Assembly: GCA_947090765.1 (NCBI GenBank)
Contig: OX352322.1
Location: forward strand, 763,501-827,500
DNA length: 64,000 nt
Direction of reading: 5' to 3'
Origin: Pseudomonas sp. MM223
GTDB lineage: Bacteria; Pseudomonadota; Gammaproteobacteria; Pseudomonadales; Pseudomonadaceae
This document shows positions 28,325 through 36,961 of this stretch, piece after piece. Each line of letters starts with the position of its first letter. Position 1 is the first letter of the stretch. The position numbers and the translations under genes are program-made. The notes beneath the pieces were generated by a model that saw only the letters and a list, made by a program, of their open reading frames with translations, was not told where the DNA came from and searched no databases.

Positions 28325-28971
28325 GGCTTCACCCCGGTGGCTTGCAGATCGACCTCGATGCGTTGTGGGTTGGATGCGTAGCAGTTCCACATCAACCCGA
28401 ATGGATTTTTCTCTGGGTTGACGTCGGCACGGACAATGGACAATGGGTAGCGGGTCATGGCGCGCTTGACCCGCTCCCCGTTCACCGACTCGTCAGCGAG
28501 CAGATCCAGGTTGACTGTCCAATCGTTGATCCCGATTTCTTCTACGCGCAGCACGCCAGGGTCGGTCAGCCCGTGACCCGGGATTTCTGAGACGTTCCGC
28601 TCACGGCGACGCAGCTCACCGGCGTTACGGCGCATCTCGTAGTCTTTCTTCAAGTATTCCTTGCAACCAGGGGTAACGTAGGAGGCCAGGCGTTCGATGT
28701 TGTCCTGGTAGTCGTCGTCCCCATTCTTCTCCCAGCGCTGCATCTGCTGGAAGATATAGAACCCGAAGGCGTACACGTTCTCAGGCGGCACTTCCCACCA
28801 TTTGCGAGTGCTGCCGGAGCGGAGGTCCGGCGGCACATGCACGGTCAGGTCTTCGGGGGCTTTGTGCCAGCCGTAGAACGCAAAAAGACTGACTGCGCCC
28901 AGCACAATGACCGCGATTCGCAAGCTAAGGATGTGTGCCTGCTGAGCATCCACTCGTTTTCGAAAACTCAT
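28321..28971 (-). CDS. ICE transfer protein, TIGR03746 family (TraE-like)
   Basis: This 216-aa bitopic inner-membrane protein starts at ATG 28971 (MSFRKRVDAQQAHILSLR). One helix (IAVIVLGAVSLFAFYGW) follows, then a VirB8/TraE-like periplasmic domain (PPENVYAFGFYIFQQMQRWE). It lies between TIGR03750 and TIGR03749, the standard order. Confidence 0.87.
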   Translation of the reverse strand: MSFRKRVDAQQAHILSLRIAVIVLGAVSLFAFYGWHKAPEDLTVHVPPDLRSGSTRKWWEVPPENVYAFGFYIFQQMQRWEKNGDDDYQDNIERLASYVTPGCKEYLKKDYEMRRNAGELRRRERNVSEIPGHGLTDPGVLRVEEIGINDWTVNLDLLADESVNGERVKRAMTRYPLSIVRADVNPEKNPFGLMWNCYASNPQRIEVDLQATGVKP

Positions 28972-28979
28972 GAAGATCC

Positions 28980-29362
28980 CTACTTTCCTGTACGACGGCA
29001 TGTCCACGCACCCTTCCGGGTGACCAACTGGGGGCCACCGAGGAAGGGGAGGTGTTGAGCCTTATAGAACTGGAGCTGGCGGTAAAACCATGTGTCCGGC
29101 CGGCCGCGCTTCATCTTCCGGAGGATTCGGCTTGCCACGGTCAAGCCCAGAGCTCCACCTACAAGAGCGCAAGCGATGAAAAGAGCGGGTTGCCGAACAA
29201 GAACGACACAGGGATGCCCAGAATCACTCCGACCCCCCCACAAACACCGACCGTTCCCCACATTTCATCAGCAGTGAGGCCGCCCATGACGATGGGCTGC
29301 CTATTCAGGTTGTGGGGGAGGAAGTCGAGCGTTCCATCCTTCAGGTAAGTGGTCTCAGCCAT
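28980..29362 (-). pseudogene. TIGR03750 family transfer protein (TraL-like), one frameshift
   Basis: The N-terminal 60 residues (TLDFLPHNLNRQPIVMGGLT) are in one frame. The C-terminal part (MKRGRPDTWFYRQLQFYKA, then FLGGPQLVTRKGAW) is in another. Both are hallmark TIGR03750 blocks. Adding one C to the run at 29188-29190 (GGG on plus) gives GIPVSFLFGNPALFIACAL and one protein of about 127 aa. It is a small two-helix membrane protein needed for mating-pair formation. Confidence 0.85.
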
Positions 29363-29375
29363 GTCGCATCACCAG

Positions 29376-29726
29376 TTAGAGGACGCCGGTAGCTTTGGTG
29401 ACCATGAAGATGCCAACGCCGATCAGACAGATCCCGACAACGGCGGTGAGCCCCAGGTCTCGCCACTTTTTCTTGCCCTCATGGATATCGTGGTAAACGC
29501 CGTAGGCATGGGAGGCGACCCCCACCATCATGCCTCCGAGCAGAAACAGCCCGATAAGCATGAAACCGTCGTAACCGTAGTTCTGGATGGTTTGCAGCCA
29601 GCTCGTTCCCTCGCCGCGTGTGGGGGCTTGTGCTCCTGGTAAGGCGGCAGCGGCAATGACTGGGTGCAGACCCATGATCATTGCGGCGGCGCCGGTGAGT
29701 GACTTGGTGATGGTGCGGATAGACAT
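29376..29726 (-). CDS. ICE membrane protein, TIGR03745/PFL_4701-type
   Basis: This 116-aa protein has a signal-like N-terminus and two further membrane helices (GFMLIGLFLLGGMMVGVASH and LTAVVGICLIGVGIFMV). The pattern is that of the TIGR03745 family, plausibly pilin-like. Next to TIGR03758, as in other MPF_G elements. Confidence 0.85.
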   Translation of the reverse strand: MSIRTITKSLTGAAAMIMGLHPVIAAAALPGAQAPTRGEGTSWLQTIQNYGYDGFMLIGLFLLGGMMVGVASHAYGVYHDIHEGKKKWRDLGLTAVVGICLIGVGIFMVTKATGVL

Positions 29727-29741
29727 CGGTTAGCTCCTTGG

Positions 29742-29981
29742 CTAGCTGAGAACGAGTGTGGATAGGATCAGCAGGAGGACGATGACCTTGACGGTCGACG
29801 CGGCTGCAATGTTTCTGTCGATGTTCTGGGTCGCCCAGCCCCGGTAGATGCTGTACAGCGCCCAGGCACCCCAAAGGGTCGACAGTGCGATGACGGTGCC
29901 TACGAACAGCACGGTGCTGGCCTGCGGTGTGATGCCGCTGGCAGCGTTGAAAGCTGCGACTTGAGTGCCGCTCATGCTCAT
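29742..29981 (-). CDS. ICE membrane protein, TIGR03758 family
   Basis: This 79-aa protein has two membrane helices (STVLFVGTVIALSTLWGAWA and VKVIVLLLILSTLVLS) separated by SIYRGWATQNID. It matches TIGR03758 in length and pattern. Four-nt overlap with the RAQPRD gene. Confidence 0.85.
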   Translation of the reverse strand: MSMSGTQVAAFNAASGITPQASTVLFVGTVIALSTLWGAWALYSIYRGWATQNIDRNIAAASTVKVIVLLLILSTLVLS

Positions 29982-30334
29982 GGCATCCGCCCGCCGGTGA
30001 GGGTGTATTTTCCCGCCAGCTCTGCCGGATCCCGCGGCTGTGCGCGACTTGGGGTCAGGTACTCTTGCAGGCCCTGGCGAACGCGCTGGATATCGCCGGC
30101 CAGACGTTCATAGTCGAAGTAGTAGCGCTGGCCAGGTTCGCTGGCGATCGTGGCGCTGCGGCGCGCTGAGTCCTCCAGCGCGTTCAGCTGGCGGATCATC
30201 ACCTCGATGTTGGCCTGTTCTGATGCACCGGCCGCCTGAGCGCTTGGTATTAGTGAAAAGCCGCCGCTGACGCTGATCAGCGCGCCAAGCAGGATTCGGC
30301 GAGGAGATACAAGGAGGAGGGATGGCTTGTTCAC
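29978..30334 (-). CDS. RAQPRD-family ICE protein (TIGR01690)
   Basis: The family signature is literally present (SRAQPRDPAELAGKY) near the C-terminus. The GTG at 30334 gives a good signal peptide (NKPSLLLVSPRRILLGALIS, cut after SAQA) and a protein of 118 aa. An in-frame TTG at 30400 adds 22 residues. It is periplasmic and first gene of the block to about 21249. The shared motif, copy A, is 65 nt upstream. Confidence 0.9.
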   Translation of the reverse strand: MNKPSLLLVSPRRILLGALISVSGGFSLIPSAQAAGASEQANIEVMIRQLNALEDSARRSATIASEPGQRYYFDYERLAGDIQRVRQGLQEYLTPSRAQPRDPAELAGKYTLTGGRMP

Positions 30335-30398
30335 GGCTGGGCTCTGGGACGACTGACTGTGGATGTCAGAATGCCGAGACCAGGTGGGGGGGCGCCTC

Positions 30399-30414
30399 AA
30401 GAAATACTTATCTG
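30399..30414 (-). promoter_or_regulatory. Shared transfer-operon motif, copy A
   Basis: Minus-strand CAGATAAGTATTTCTT lies 65 nt upstream of the RAQPRD start, in the region divergent to the gene at 30588. It is similar to the sites at 20224 and 38468. Confidence 0.42.
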
Positions 30415-30587
30415 GGGGCCGTAGAATTTTTTCTCGAGGCCAATCAGGGTTTGAAACCGTACAATTAACCTGTCTCGATAAGGCAGTTGATCAGCCCAGT
30501 TCGGCCTGAGCCCACTGCATCGATTACGATGAGCCGGAGTCAAGCCAGGGAGTTGGTGTACTGGAATACTGATCTGTGGGGAGTCGT

Positions 30588-30803
30588 ATGCCGCAGCAAA
30601 AAACTTATTCGCCGGCGTTTGATACTTGGGTCTCGGACTTTCTCGGTGTGCATTTCCGAGATGAGGGTTGCTACGATAAAGCGGTCCTGGCCGCTGAGAT
30701 GTTGCAGCACAGTCGGGCAGTTAGCTCGTCCGAGTTGATCGAGATGGTCAGAAGAGCCAATGCCATGTTGGCCCTTCTCCCTGGTTACGATCATGAAGGC
30801 TAG
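30588..30803 (+). CDS. Hypothetical small ICE protein
   Basis: This 71-aa protein starts at ATG 30588 (MPQQKTYSPAFDTWVSDFLG) and contains KAVLAAEMLQHSRAVSSSEL. It is divergent from the RAQPRD operon and ends 12 nt from the convergent DUF4177-like gene. Family not recognised. Confidence 0.5.
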   Translation: MPQQKTYSPAFDTWVSDFLGVHFRDEGCYDKAVLAAEMLQHSRAVSSSELIEMVRRANAMLALLPGYDHEG

Positions 30804-30815
30804 GCAACGGATGGG

Positions 30816-31139
30816 TCAGGCTGGTAACTCGCTGTTCCCGGCCTCGCGCTTGAAAAAGAGCAGATATCCGACCGGCATGGGAAATCCGTAGGACCAGGCC
30901 TGGGCATTTTGATTGCCCATCTTGATCTCCCCTCGGCACACTGGCTGCGTGCTGACGAGTTCCCAGCCATCGGCGCCGAGCTCGAGCATCTTCGTCTGCA
31001 GCGGCTCGTCTTCGGACAAGAGAGACACAACATCGGGTTCCAACGTCTGCTCAGTGCTCTTGAAGATCCATGCGCCGCTAGTCGTGTTCTTGAATGGGAT
31101 AGCGACAAACTCAGCGCGGTGTTCGAATTTCTTGCTCAT
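30816..31139 (-). CDS. DUF4177-like protein
   Basis: This 107-aa protein has LGADGWELVSTQP followed by VGYLLFFKREAGN, the pattern of DUF4177 proteins. GGAGGAACC precedes its ATG. It is separated from the UvrD-like gene by 18 nt, so it is probably last in the 38.4-30.8 kb block. Function unknown. Confidence 0.65.
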   Translation of the reverse strand: MSKKFEHRAEFVAIPFKNTTSGAWIFKSTEQTLEPDVVSLLSEDEPLQTKMLELGADGWELVSTQPVCRGEIKMGNQNAQAWSYGFPMPVGYLLFFKREAGNSELPA

Positions 31140-31157
31140 GGTTCCTCCTTTACTTAA

Positions 31158-32627
31158 TCAGCCGCGCGCTTGACGTGCCCCGGGGGCGAGCGCGTCGACG
31201 TAGCGTTCCATAATGGACAGCACCAGACTGTTGATCGCCAAGATCTTCATCGCTCGGGTGACGGCCACATACAGAAGGTTCAGCTCATCATCTCGTCGGC
31301 CTGGATCGATATCCGGTGAGAGCGGGTCTGACGTGAAGTCGTCGAAGAGCCCGACAAAATCCCACTCCAGGCCTTTCGACTTGTGGGCAGAGGTCAACGT
31401 AATAGTTGCGTCAAGCTCCTTATCCACCGTGCATGAGCGTAGAGCCAAGATTCGCTGGGGCAGATCCGGATACATGTTGATGATCTTGATCGAGCGGATC
31501 ATCTCGCTGTCCTGGCTCACCTCGGCGATTTCTACGTACTGGGCATAGTCCCGGTAGTCACGGAGCAGTTTTTTGTTCTGGACCAGGTCGCGCTGCTGTC
31601 GACTGAAATAGAACAGGTCCTCGAGGTCGCGCACTGAGTAGCTGTCGATGCCGCCAACCCAGTAGATCTTGGGCTTCTCGGTGACCAGGCACAGAGCGTT
31701 TTCAATCACCCCAATGACGGTTCGATGAATGTACGTCCTGTGCGGCAGTCCAGCCGGCAGCGCTTTCTTCACCAATGTCTTCTCGCCCAGTCCCTGCAGC
31801 TTCCTGGTTTCTCCCTTGTAGGACAGGATGATGTTGGCGACATGGGCGACTGCCGGCCCAAACCTGAAGCTCTGGGTCAGGTAGTGCTTCTCAGCCCCGG
31901 CCATCCAGCTGGCGTTGAGAGCATCTTCCGCGCCTCGAAAGCGATAGATCTGCTGATGACGATCACCCACTGCCACCTTGCGAATGTTCTGAATGCGCAC
32001 AATGTCTGCGATCACGGGGTTTACGTCCTGCCCCTCATCGAGCAGAACACAGTCGAAGCGCTGGCTCAGATCGGGTTTGCTCAACTGGTACAGCTTCAGG
32101 TAACCGTCATGAGTGATCTGCACCGCTGTGTCCTGCAGGTCAGTCATTCGCTTCCAGATGCCCATCGCTGCTGCGAGCGCTTGCTTCAGGTAGCGCTCCT
32201 GGGCGGACGTAAGCATCGGCCGGTCACGGAACCGCGGAAAGTGGCAGCGTTCGATAAGATCGTCGGCGCTGGCCATGTAGTTGTTGAGGGTGGTCAGCAC
32301 GTCTCTAACCAACTCCCAGTCCTGCGTATCGATCGCTCGGGCGATGTCGGTCAGTCGCAAGTTGTTGGTCTGCTTATGGCTGAACTGTGTGCCATAGACG
32401 GCGTAGGCCAGGCCGTGTGCGGTTTTGTTCACCACGTTGCGCGGGAAGCGTCCCCGTGCGGCGATCTCCACCGACTTGTTGTAGCAGAGATAGAGAATCC
32501 GCAGTCGGGAGTGATGTTGAGCGTATCCCACCAGCGTGGTGGTCTTTCCACTGCCGGCGCCGGCCTGGATGAGGAGTTTCGGAGCCTCCGACTGGATGAT
32601 CGGCGACTGTTCGTGGGTCCATTGCAT
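31158..32627 (-). CDS. UvrD/FBH1-like superfamily 1 helicase
   Basis: This 489-aa SF1A helicase starts at ATG 32627. Motif I is LIQAGAGSGKTTTLVGYA, motif II LLDEGQDVNP, motif III VGDRHQQIYRFRGA, motif V LTSAHKSKGLEWDFV and motif VI LLYVAVTRAM. It is short for UvrD and closer to FBH1-like helicases. It lies 11 nt after TIGR03747 in the transfer operon, an unusual place. It may process transferred DNA or act in defence against other DNA; the sequence does not decide. Confidence 0.85.
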   Translation of the reverse strand: MQWTHEQSPIIQSEAPKLLIQAGAGSGKTTTLVGYAQHHSRLRILYLCYNKSVEIAARGRFPRNVVNKTAHGLAYAVYGTQFSHKQTNNLRLTDIARAIDTQDWELVRDVLTTLNNYMASADDLIERCHFPRFRDRPMLTSAQERYLKQALAAAMGIWKRMTDLQDTAVQITHDGYLKLYQLSKPDLSQRFDCVLLDEGQDVNPVIADIVRIQNIRKVAVGDRHQQIYRFRGAEDALNASWMAGAEKHYLTQSFRFGPAVAHVANIILSYKGETRKLQGLGEKTLVKKALPAGLPHRTYIHRTVIGVIENALCLVTEKPKIYWVGGIDSYSVRDLEDLFYFSRQQRDLVQNKKLLRDYRDYAQYVEIAEVSQDSEMIRSIKIINMYPDLPQRILALRSCTVDKELDATITLTSAHKSKGLEWDFVGLFDDFTSDPLSPDIDPGRRDDELNLLYVAVTRAMKILAINSLVLSIMERYVDALAPGARQARG

Positions 32628-32638
32628 CGTGCTCTTCC

Positions 32639-33388
32639 TCACAAATACTTCTTGAAGCTCGCGGCCGTGATGCTCACGGACACACCGAGCAGGGCGGCGC
32701 AGGGGAGCAGTACCAGCATGGGACTGATGCTGATCGGGAGTGCCAAGTAGAAGGTCCAGGGGAAAATAGCCAACGGCATGATCGTTGCGCGGGCCTTGTG
32801 ATAGAGGTAACTGGATTCGCGGCCAGCGCCGAATTTGCGCAGATCTCGGCGCACCAGGCCGTCGACCAGACCCGTCAGTGCCGCCATGGCGAACAGCGGT
32901 ATGGTCATCAGCAGCACGACCAAGCGGACGCAAAACACCAGAACGGTGAAGAGAGCGGCAAGCACATAGTTCTGGACCGTTGTGACGCTTTGCGCGGCCC
33001 AGTAGCGCATGTCCATCTCGTTGCGGGGCCCGGCGTGGGCTATCGACTCCATACCCTGGACCCAGCTGAGCATCCCGGTCTTCACGATCAGCCAGTCATA
33101 AGCTTCGGTGACCAGCCATGTCGCAGTGCGTCCCGGCTCTTGGACGATGGCACTGTGGACCAAGCCTTTGGATAACCAGCTGACCTCGCTGACCAGCATT
33201 TGCTGACCGTGTCGCCATCCAGCTTCTGGCCAGAAGAAGTACAGGCATACCCAGTCGACCAAGATGGCGACGAGCAGCGAGCCGAACATCACTCCGAGAA
33301 AGTTGAACGGGAACCAGAAGATCTTGCTGAACAGCGATTCCTGTCGCTCCTGCTGCTGTTCGGCCTTCTTTGAAACGTCGTCTGCCAT
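32639..33388 (-). CDS. ICE membrane protein, TIGR03747 family
   Basis: This 249-aa protein has about four membrane segments: LGVMFGSLLVAILVDWVCLY, YVLAALFTVLVFCVRLVVLL and two near the C-terminus. The conserved block GLVDGLVRRDLRKFGAGRES matches TIGR03747. It follows traD after 10 nt, as in other PFGI-1-class elements. Confidence 0.88.
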   Translation of the reverse strand: MADDVSKKAEQQQERQESLFSKIFWFPFNFLGVMFGSLLVAILVDWVCLYFFWPEAGWRHGQQMLVSEVSWLSKGLVHSAIVQEPGRTATWLVTEAYDWLIVKTGMLSWVQGMESIAHAGPRNEMDMRYWAAQSVTTVQNYVLAALFTVLVFCVRLVVLLMTIPLFAMAALTGLVDGLVRRDLRKFGAGRESSYLYHKARATIMPLAIFPWTFYLALPISISPMLVLLPCAALLGVSVSITAASFKKYL

Positions 33389-33398
33389 GGCCTACACC

Positions 33399-35615
33399 TC
33401 AAGCTGCGTCATCGGTGGCCACCTGACGGAAATCTTCAACCAGGTCTTCGGGTAACGCAGATTTCAGTTCCTGATAGCCCGGGGCTTCCCACCAGTCGCT
33501 TGAGGACGCCGCCGAACGTCGCATGCCTGCGGCCAGGTCCTGCAGATTGCCGGGCATGACCTCGTCGGGGTCGTTCGCGGGAAGCGGCATGCGGACCTTC
33601 CAGAGGTTTCCACCCTCAATGAGCGCGAAGGCCTGCCCCTTGGGAAGCCCGACCACGTGGGCGGGCTCAATCATCGGCACGCTCGCCAGTTGCACTTGGT
33701 CATGTGAGCTCGAGGTGAATGCTGTTTTCCCGTTGACCGAGTCGTTCGCACTGCTCGCCGGGGTGCTGTTGTAAATCTGCACCTTGGGCAGCTGGTTGGT
33801 CAGCAGCTCGGCGGTTGCGGTTTCACGGACGCGCAACATGAACAGGTTGTTGAAGTTACCGATCACCTGGCCGGCCTTGGCTTTCGAGCCAATCTTCGCC
33901 TCGATGTCGCTCATGGTCTGGGTGTAGGCGGTGACCTGCATGCCCGCGCCGCCGGCTTTGTTCACCATGGGGATGAACTCGTCCCCGATCAGTTCGTTGA
34001 ACTCGTCAGCGTGGAGGTTGATGCGAACCTTGCCACCGGCCATATGGCCCGGCAGACCATCATCGATGCCATGCTTGTAAATGTGGCCGGCGACGGAGAC
34101 CAGGTCGCTGAACATCGAGTTGCCCACCGCCGCAGCGACCTCAGTGTCGGACAGCGCATCGAGGCCGATGTATACGACCGCGCGTTTCCGAATCACTTGC
34201 ATCCAGTCGAAAATCGGTCGCTGGTCAGCGAGATCCAGGTAGTCGGGCGCGAGTAGCTCAGCGATACGACCAGTGGTGAGTTTCTCCAGGAGCGGCAGCA
34301 GGGATGCGACGATCTTGTCGAAGTAGGTCTTGTCGTAGCGCACGGCACTTCGCAGGCCATCCATGACGGAGTCGTTGATGCGTTTCTGGGTCAAGTACAT
34401 GTCGATCGCCACGACGCGCAGCGGACGGTCCTTCATGGCGAATGACAGGTTCTTCCGATCGATCTTGCCTTCAACTTCAACGATGGCTTGCCAGGCCTTC
34501 GGATCATGTTCTGCGAAGTACTTCTGGGCGTATTCGATGAATAGCTCGTCGATGTTGATGACGTGCCGGCGGATCTGTTCGTAGTCAGGACGGCGGCCGA
34601 GGGCGACCAACGACTGCGCGATGATGTTGACGAATCGCCAGGCGAACTCCCGGAACGCAGCAGAGTTGCCCTCGCCGGAGAGCTGGCCAGCGATACGGGT
34701 GGCGACCTCGCTGATCCGACCAAAGCGGCCGATGGCGTTGTAGCGCGCGGAAATGTCCGGCCAGCCCAGGTGGAACACATAAAACTCGTCGAGGCGTCCG
34801 GCGCGCTTGCATTCGATGTACATGCGCTTGAGCAGATCCGCATCACCTTTCGGGTCGAAGACGATCACAACCTCGTGGTCGGCCTGTGCGTCTGCACGCC
34901 GGCGCCGGCTCCAGCGATGGGAAGTTTGGCTCCGGCGCCCCATACGGACTCGCGGCCCGCGTCGATGCGTTCGGCGAATGTCCTGCGTGATGAAGACCTC
35001 AGCCAGGCGAGTCTTGCCTACCCGTGTGGTTCCCAGCACCAATGTGTGGCCCACGCGCTCACCGAGAGGCAGGCTAACGTTCTGCTCATCAGGCTCGATT
35101 CCATGCAGCCTGGGCAGGCCACCCACGGGTGGCAGCGGCCTGGCGGGGTTCCAGTTGGAGTCCCAGCCAGTGACCTTGGTGATGAGCTTCAGTGGAAAGG
35201 GGGCGAACTCCAGACGTTCTTCCAGCCAGCGCGCACGTATATAGAGGTTCGTCGGCTCGACGTAGGCCGCGAACTGGGGAAGGTAGGTGTCGGCCAGGCG
35301 TTGCGTGTGCTTCTGTGTCCACCGGAATCCACGACCGATGAACAGGCGCTCATTGCTGATCGGCATTTCAGCGCTGGTCATGGTGTAGTGGGGAAGCCGC
35401 CGTAAATTCGCCTGGTAGCGTAGGACCCTCCGCGCCTGCAGGAGCCGAATGGTGCCCAGGTAGATAAAGCCCAGGGCGGCGACAATCCCGAACAGCGGTG
35501 TCAGGGCAAAAGCCCAGGGTGCGCCAATGCAGAGTGCAGCCGCTACATAGCAGACGGCAGTGGTGAATAGTTCTACCGGGGGGCGGAGCAGAGATTCAAG
35601 GGTATATGTCGCCAT
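33399..35615 (-). CDS. traD: Type IV coupling protein TraD, PFGI-1 class (TIGR03743)
   Basis: This 738-aa coupling ATPase links the relaxosome to the channel. N-terminal membrane helices (LFTTAVCYVAAALCIGAPWA and a second) precede Walker A VLGTTRVGKTRLAE near residue 194. VVIVFDPKGDADLLKRMY and Walker B-region INLHADEFNELIGDEF follow. ARMGRR-like basic residues near 220 form a loop. Length and motif order are normal. Upstream gene ends one base before it. Confidence 0.92.
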   Translation of the reverse strand: MATYTLESLLRPPVELFTTAVCYVAAALCIGAPWAFALTPLFGIVAALGFIYLGTIRLLQARRVLRYQANLRRLPHYTMTSAEMPISNERLFIGRGFRWTQKHTQRLADTYLPQFAAYVEPTNLYIRARWLEERLEFAPFPLKLITKVTGWDSNWNPARPLPPVGGLPRLHGIEPDEQNVSLPLGERVGHTLVLGTTRVGKTRLAEVFITQDIRRTHRRGPRVRMGRRSQTSHRWSRRRRADAQADHEVVIVFDPKGDADLLKRMYIECKRAGRLDEFYVFHLGWPDISARYNAIGRFGRISEVATRIAGQLSGEGNSAAFREFAWRFVNIIAQSLVALGRRPDYEQIRRHVINIDELFIEYAQKYFAEHDPKAWQAIVEVEGKIDRKNLSFAMKDRPLRVVAIDMYLTQKRINDSVMDGLRSAVRYDKTYFDKIVASLLPLLEKLTTGRIAELLAPDYLDLADQRPIFDWMQVIRKRAVVYIGLDALSDTEVAAAVGNSMFSDLVSVAGHIYKHGIDDGLPGHMAGGKVRINLHADEFNELIGDEFIPMVNKAGGAGMQVTAYTQTMSDIEAKIGSKAKAGQVIGNFNNLFMLRVRETATAELLTNQLPKVQIYNSTPASSANDSVNGKTAFTSSSHDQVQLASVPMIEPAHVVGLPKGQAFALIEGGNLWKVRMPLPANDPDEVMPGNLQDLAAGMRRSAASSSDWWEAPGYQELKSALPEDLVEDFRQVATDDAA

Positions 35616-35616
35616 C

Positions 35617-35877
35617 TCACGTCCTCGAGGTGTAGGTCAGGGCGTCGGCTTCAGCGCGTGCTGCCTCGACCTGGTCCGGAGTCAGCCGTTCGGCCAGGCG
35701 CTGGGCGAATGCGTGTTCGTTGAACTCGGAGATCCCGGTTAAGCGCGCACCGTAGAGCTCGCTCACGTGGCGGACCTGCTCGATCATTTGCTCGCGGCCG
35801 GGTCGGTGCAGGGGATGGCTGATGATCAGCGTGAACACCGGCGATACAGGTCGTGTTGGGCGCATACCGGGTCTCAC
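35617..35877 (-). CDS. Conserved small ICE protein
   Basis: This 86-aa protein between TraD and TIGR03765 overlaps the latter by 4 nt. It has REQMIEQVRHVSELYGARLT and RLAERLTPDQVEAARAEADA, probably helical and cytoplasmic. Comparable small genes occupy this place in related ICEs. Function unknown. Confidence 0.6.
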   Translation of the reverse strand: MRPGMRPTRPVSPVFTLIISHPLHRPGREQMIEQVRHVSELYGARLTGISEFNEHAFAQRLAERLTPDQVEAARAEADALTYTSRT

Positions 35878-36404
35878 TGCTGAAGGGTTGTGGCTGTGAT
35901 CAGCACCGGGTAGTGCTGCAGCCCCAAGCGACCAGCAATATCGCTGGCAGGAACGGGCATCACTTGCAACCCGGGAGCCCAGCGGCGGATCTCTTGCAGT
36001 CGTGCCGCGTTGCCAACATTCACGGCGAGTCCCACTGCCTGCAGGCCTTGAAGTGCCGGCAGTTTCTGCTTGAGCCAGGCCTGCGACATTGGATCATCCC
36101 CGACGATGAACATCGGCTGCAGACCAGCTGCATTGATGACCCGTCCCTGTACTGGGCCCGGGCTCAGTTCTGGAGTCAACACCGGGAAAGCCCCTCCAGC
36201 CCTGACACCAGTCACAACTGGGGGAGCGTGCGCAGGCTCGGGCTCAATGTCCTGGTAGTAGAGCAATGCGGATGCTCCGCCGCGGTCCTCTACTACTGTG
36301 AGCACCGCTTGCTGGTCAGCATTGGTGGGTAGGGCCAGGCTGGTCACCATCGCGAAGGCTAGGGCTTGCAAGACGTGTGACCGCCAGGCGTGGGGATATG
36401 TCAT
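35874..36404 (-). CDS. ICE transfer protein, TIGR03765/PFL_4695 family
   Basis: This 176-aa exported protein has a signal ending near LPTNADQQ. VEDRGGASALLYYQDIEPE and MSQAWLKQKLPALQGLQAVG match the family, as does the C-terminal LGLQHYPVLITATTLQQ. It overlaps the transglycosylase gene by 4 nt. It is periplasmic and conserved in MPF_G operons. Confidence 0.87.
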   Translation of the reverse strand: MTYPHAWRSHVLQALAFAMVTSLALPTNADQQAVLTVVEDRGGASALLYYQDIEPEPAHAPPVVTGVRAGGAFPVLTPELSPGPVQGRVINAAGLQPMFIVGDDPMSQAWLKQKLPALQGLQAVGLAVNVGNAARLQEIRRWAPGLQVMPVPASDIAGRLGLQHYPVLITATTLQQ

Positions 36405-36961
36405 GGGGTCCGTACCTCGAAATTGATGCCGGTGACCCGGCTGAGATGTTTCGCGAAGTAGCCTCGGTACTTTGCCGCCGGCGCGCCGCCGGCCGGGCGG
36501 TGATACCGCCCGGCAGCATCGATCCAGGTTCCGCCCTTGGCCTTTTGCTCAGCCAGGATCTGGGCGGTCACCGCCAAGTTCTTGTAGGGGTCCAGGCCTT
36601 CGCAGGGAAAGCTGTAGCGATGCCCGTTCGAGCGAATATTGGTTTGCCCCAGTCCCACGTCGACTCGAGCGGGCCCAGCGGTCGCAATTGCGACCAACAG
36701 CGCTCGGCAAGCATCTGCGCGGGTGGCGAAGCGATAGCCGGTGCCCGCGACATTCAACGTCCACGGCCAGGGCACAAGCTGACCCCGAAGGCGGGTGCCG
36801 CTCTCCTGCAGCGCCACTGAATAGAGCACGACCGGTGGAACCCCGTGCCTGATGGCGATCGCCTTGTAAGCTGGTGGCGGATCTTCCACGCCCCACGCAT
36901 TGCCGGCGAACAGTAGCACCGGCAGCAGGCAGAGCTGCCACCAACTCATTGACGGCGCCAT
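36401..36961 (-). CDS. Lytic transglycosylase (SLT) of the transfer system
   Basis: This 186-aa exported protein starts at ATG 36961 (alternative ATG at 36949). After the signal (LCLLPVLLFAGNAWG) the SLT fold begins: VVLYSVALQESGTRLRG, with catalytic Glu near residue 53. VDVGLGQTNIRSNGHRY and NLAVTAQILAEQ are the usual SLT motifs. It opens peptidoglycan for the channel, like VirB1. It overlaps TIGR03759 by 16 nt. Confidence 0.88.
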   Translation of the reverse strand: MAPSMSWWQLCLLPVLLFAGNAWGVEDPPPAYKAIAIRHGVPPVVLYSVALQESGTRLRGQLVPWPWTLNVAGTGYRFATRADACRALLVAIATAGPARVDVGLGQTNIRSNGHRYSFPCEGLDPYKNLAVTAQILAEQKAKGGTWIDAAGRYHRPAGGAPAAKYRGYFAKHLSRVTGINFEVRTP

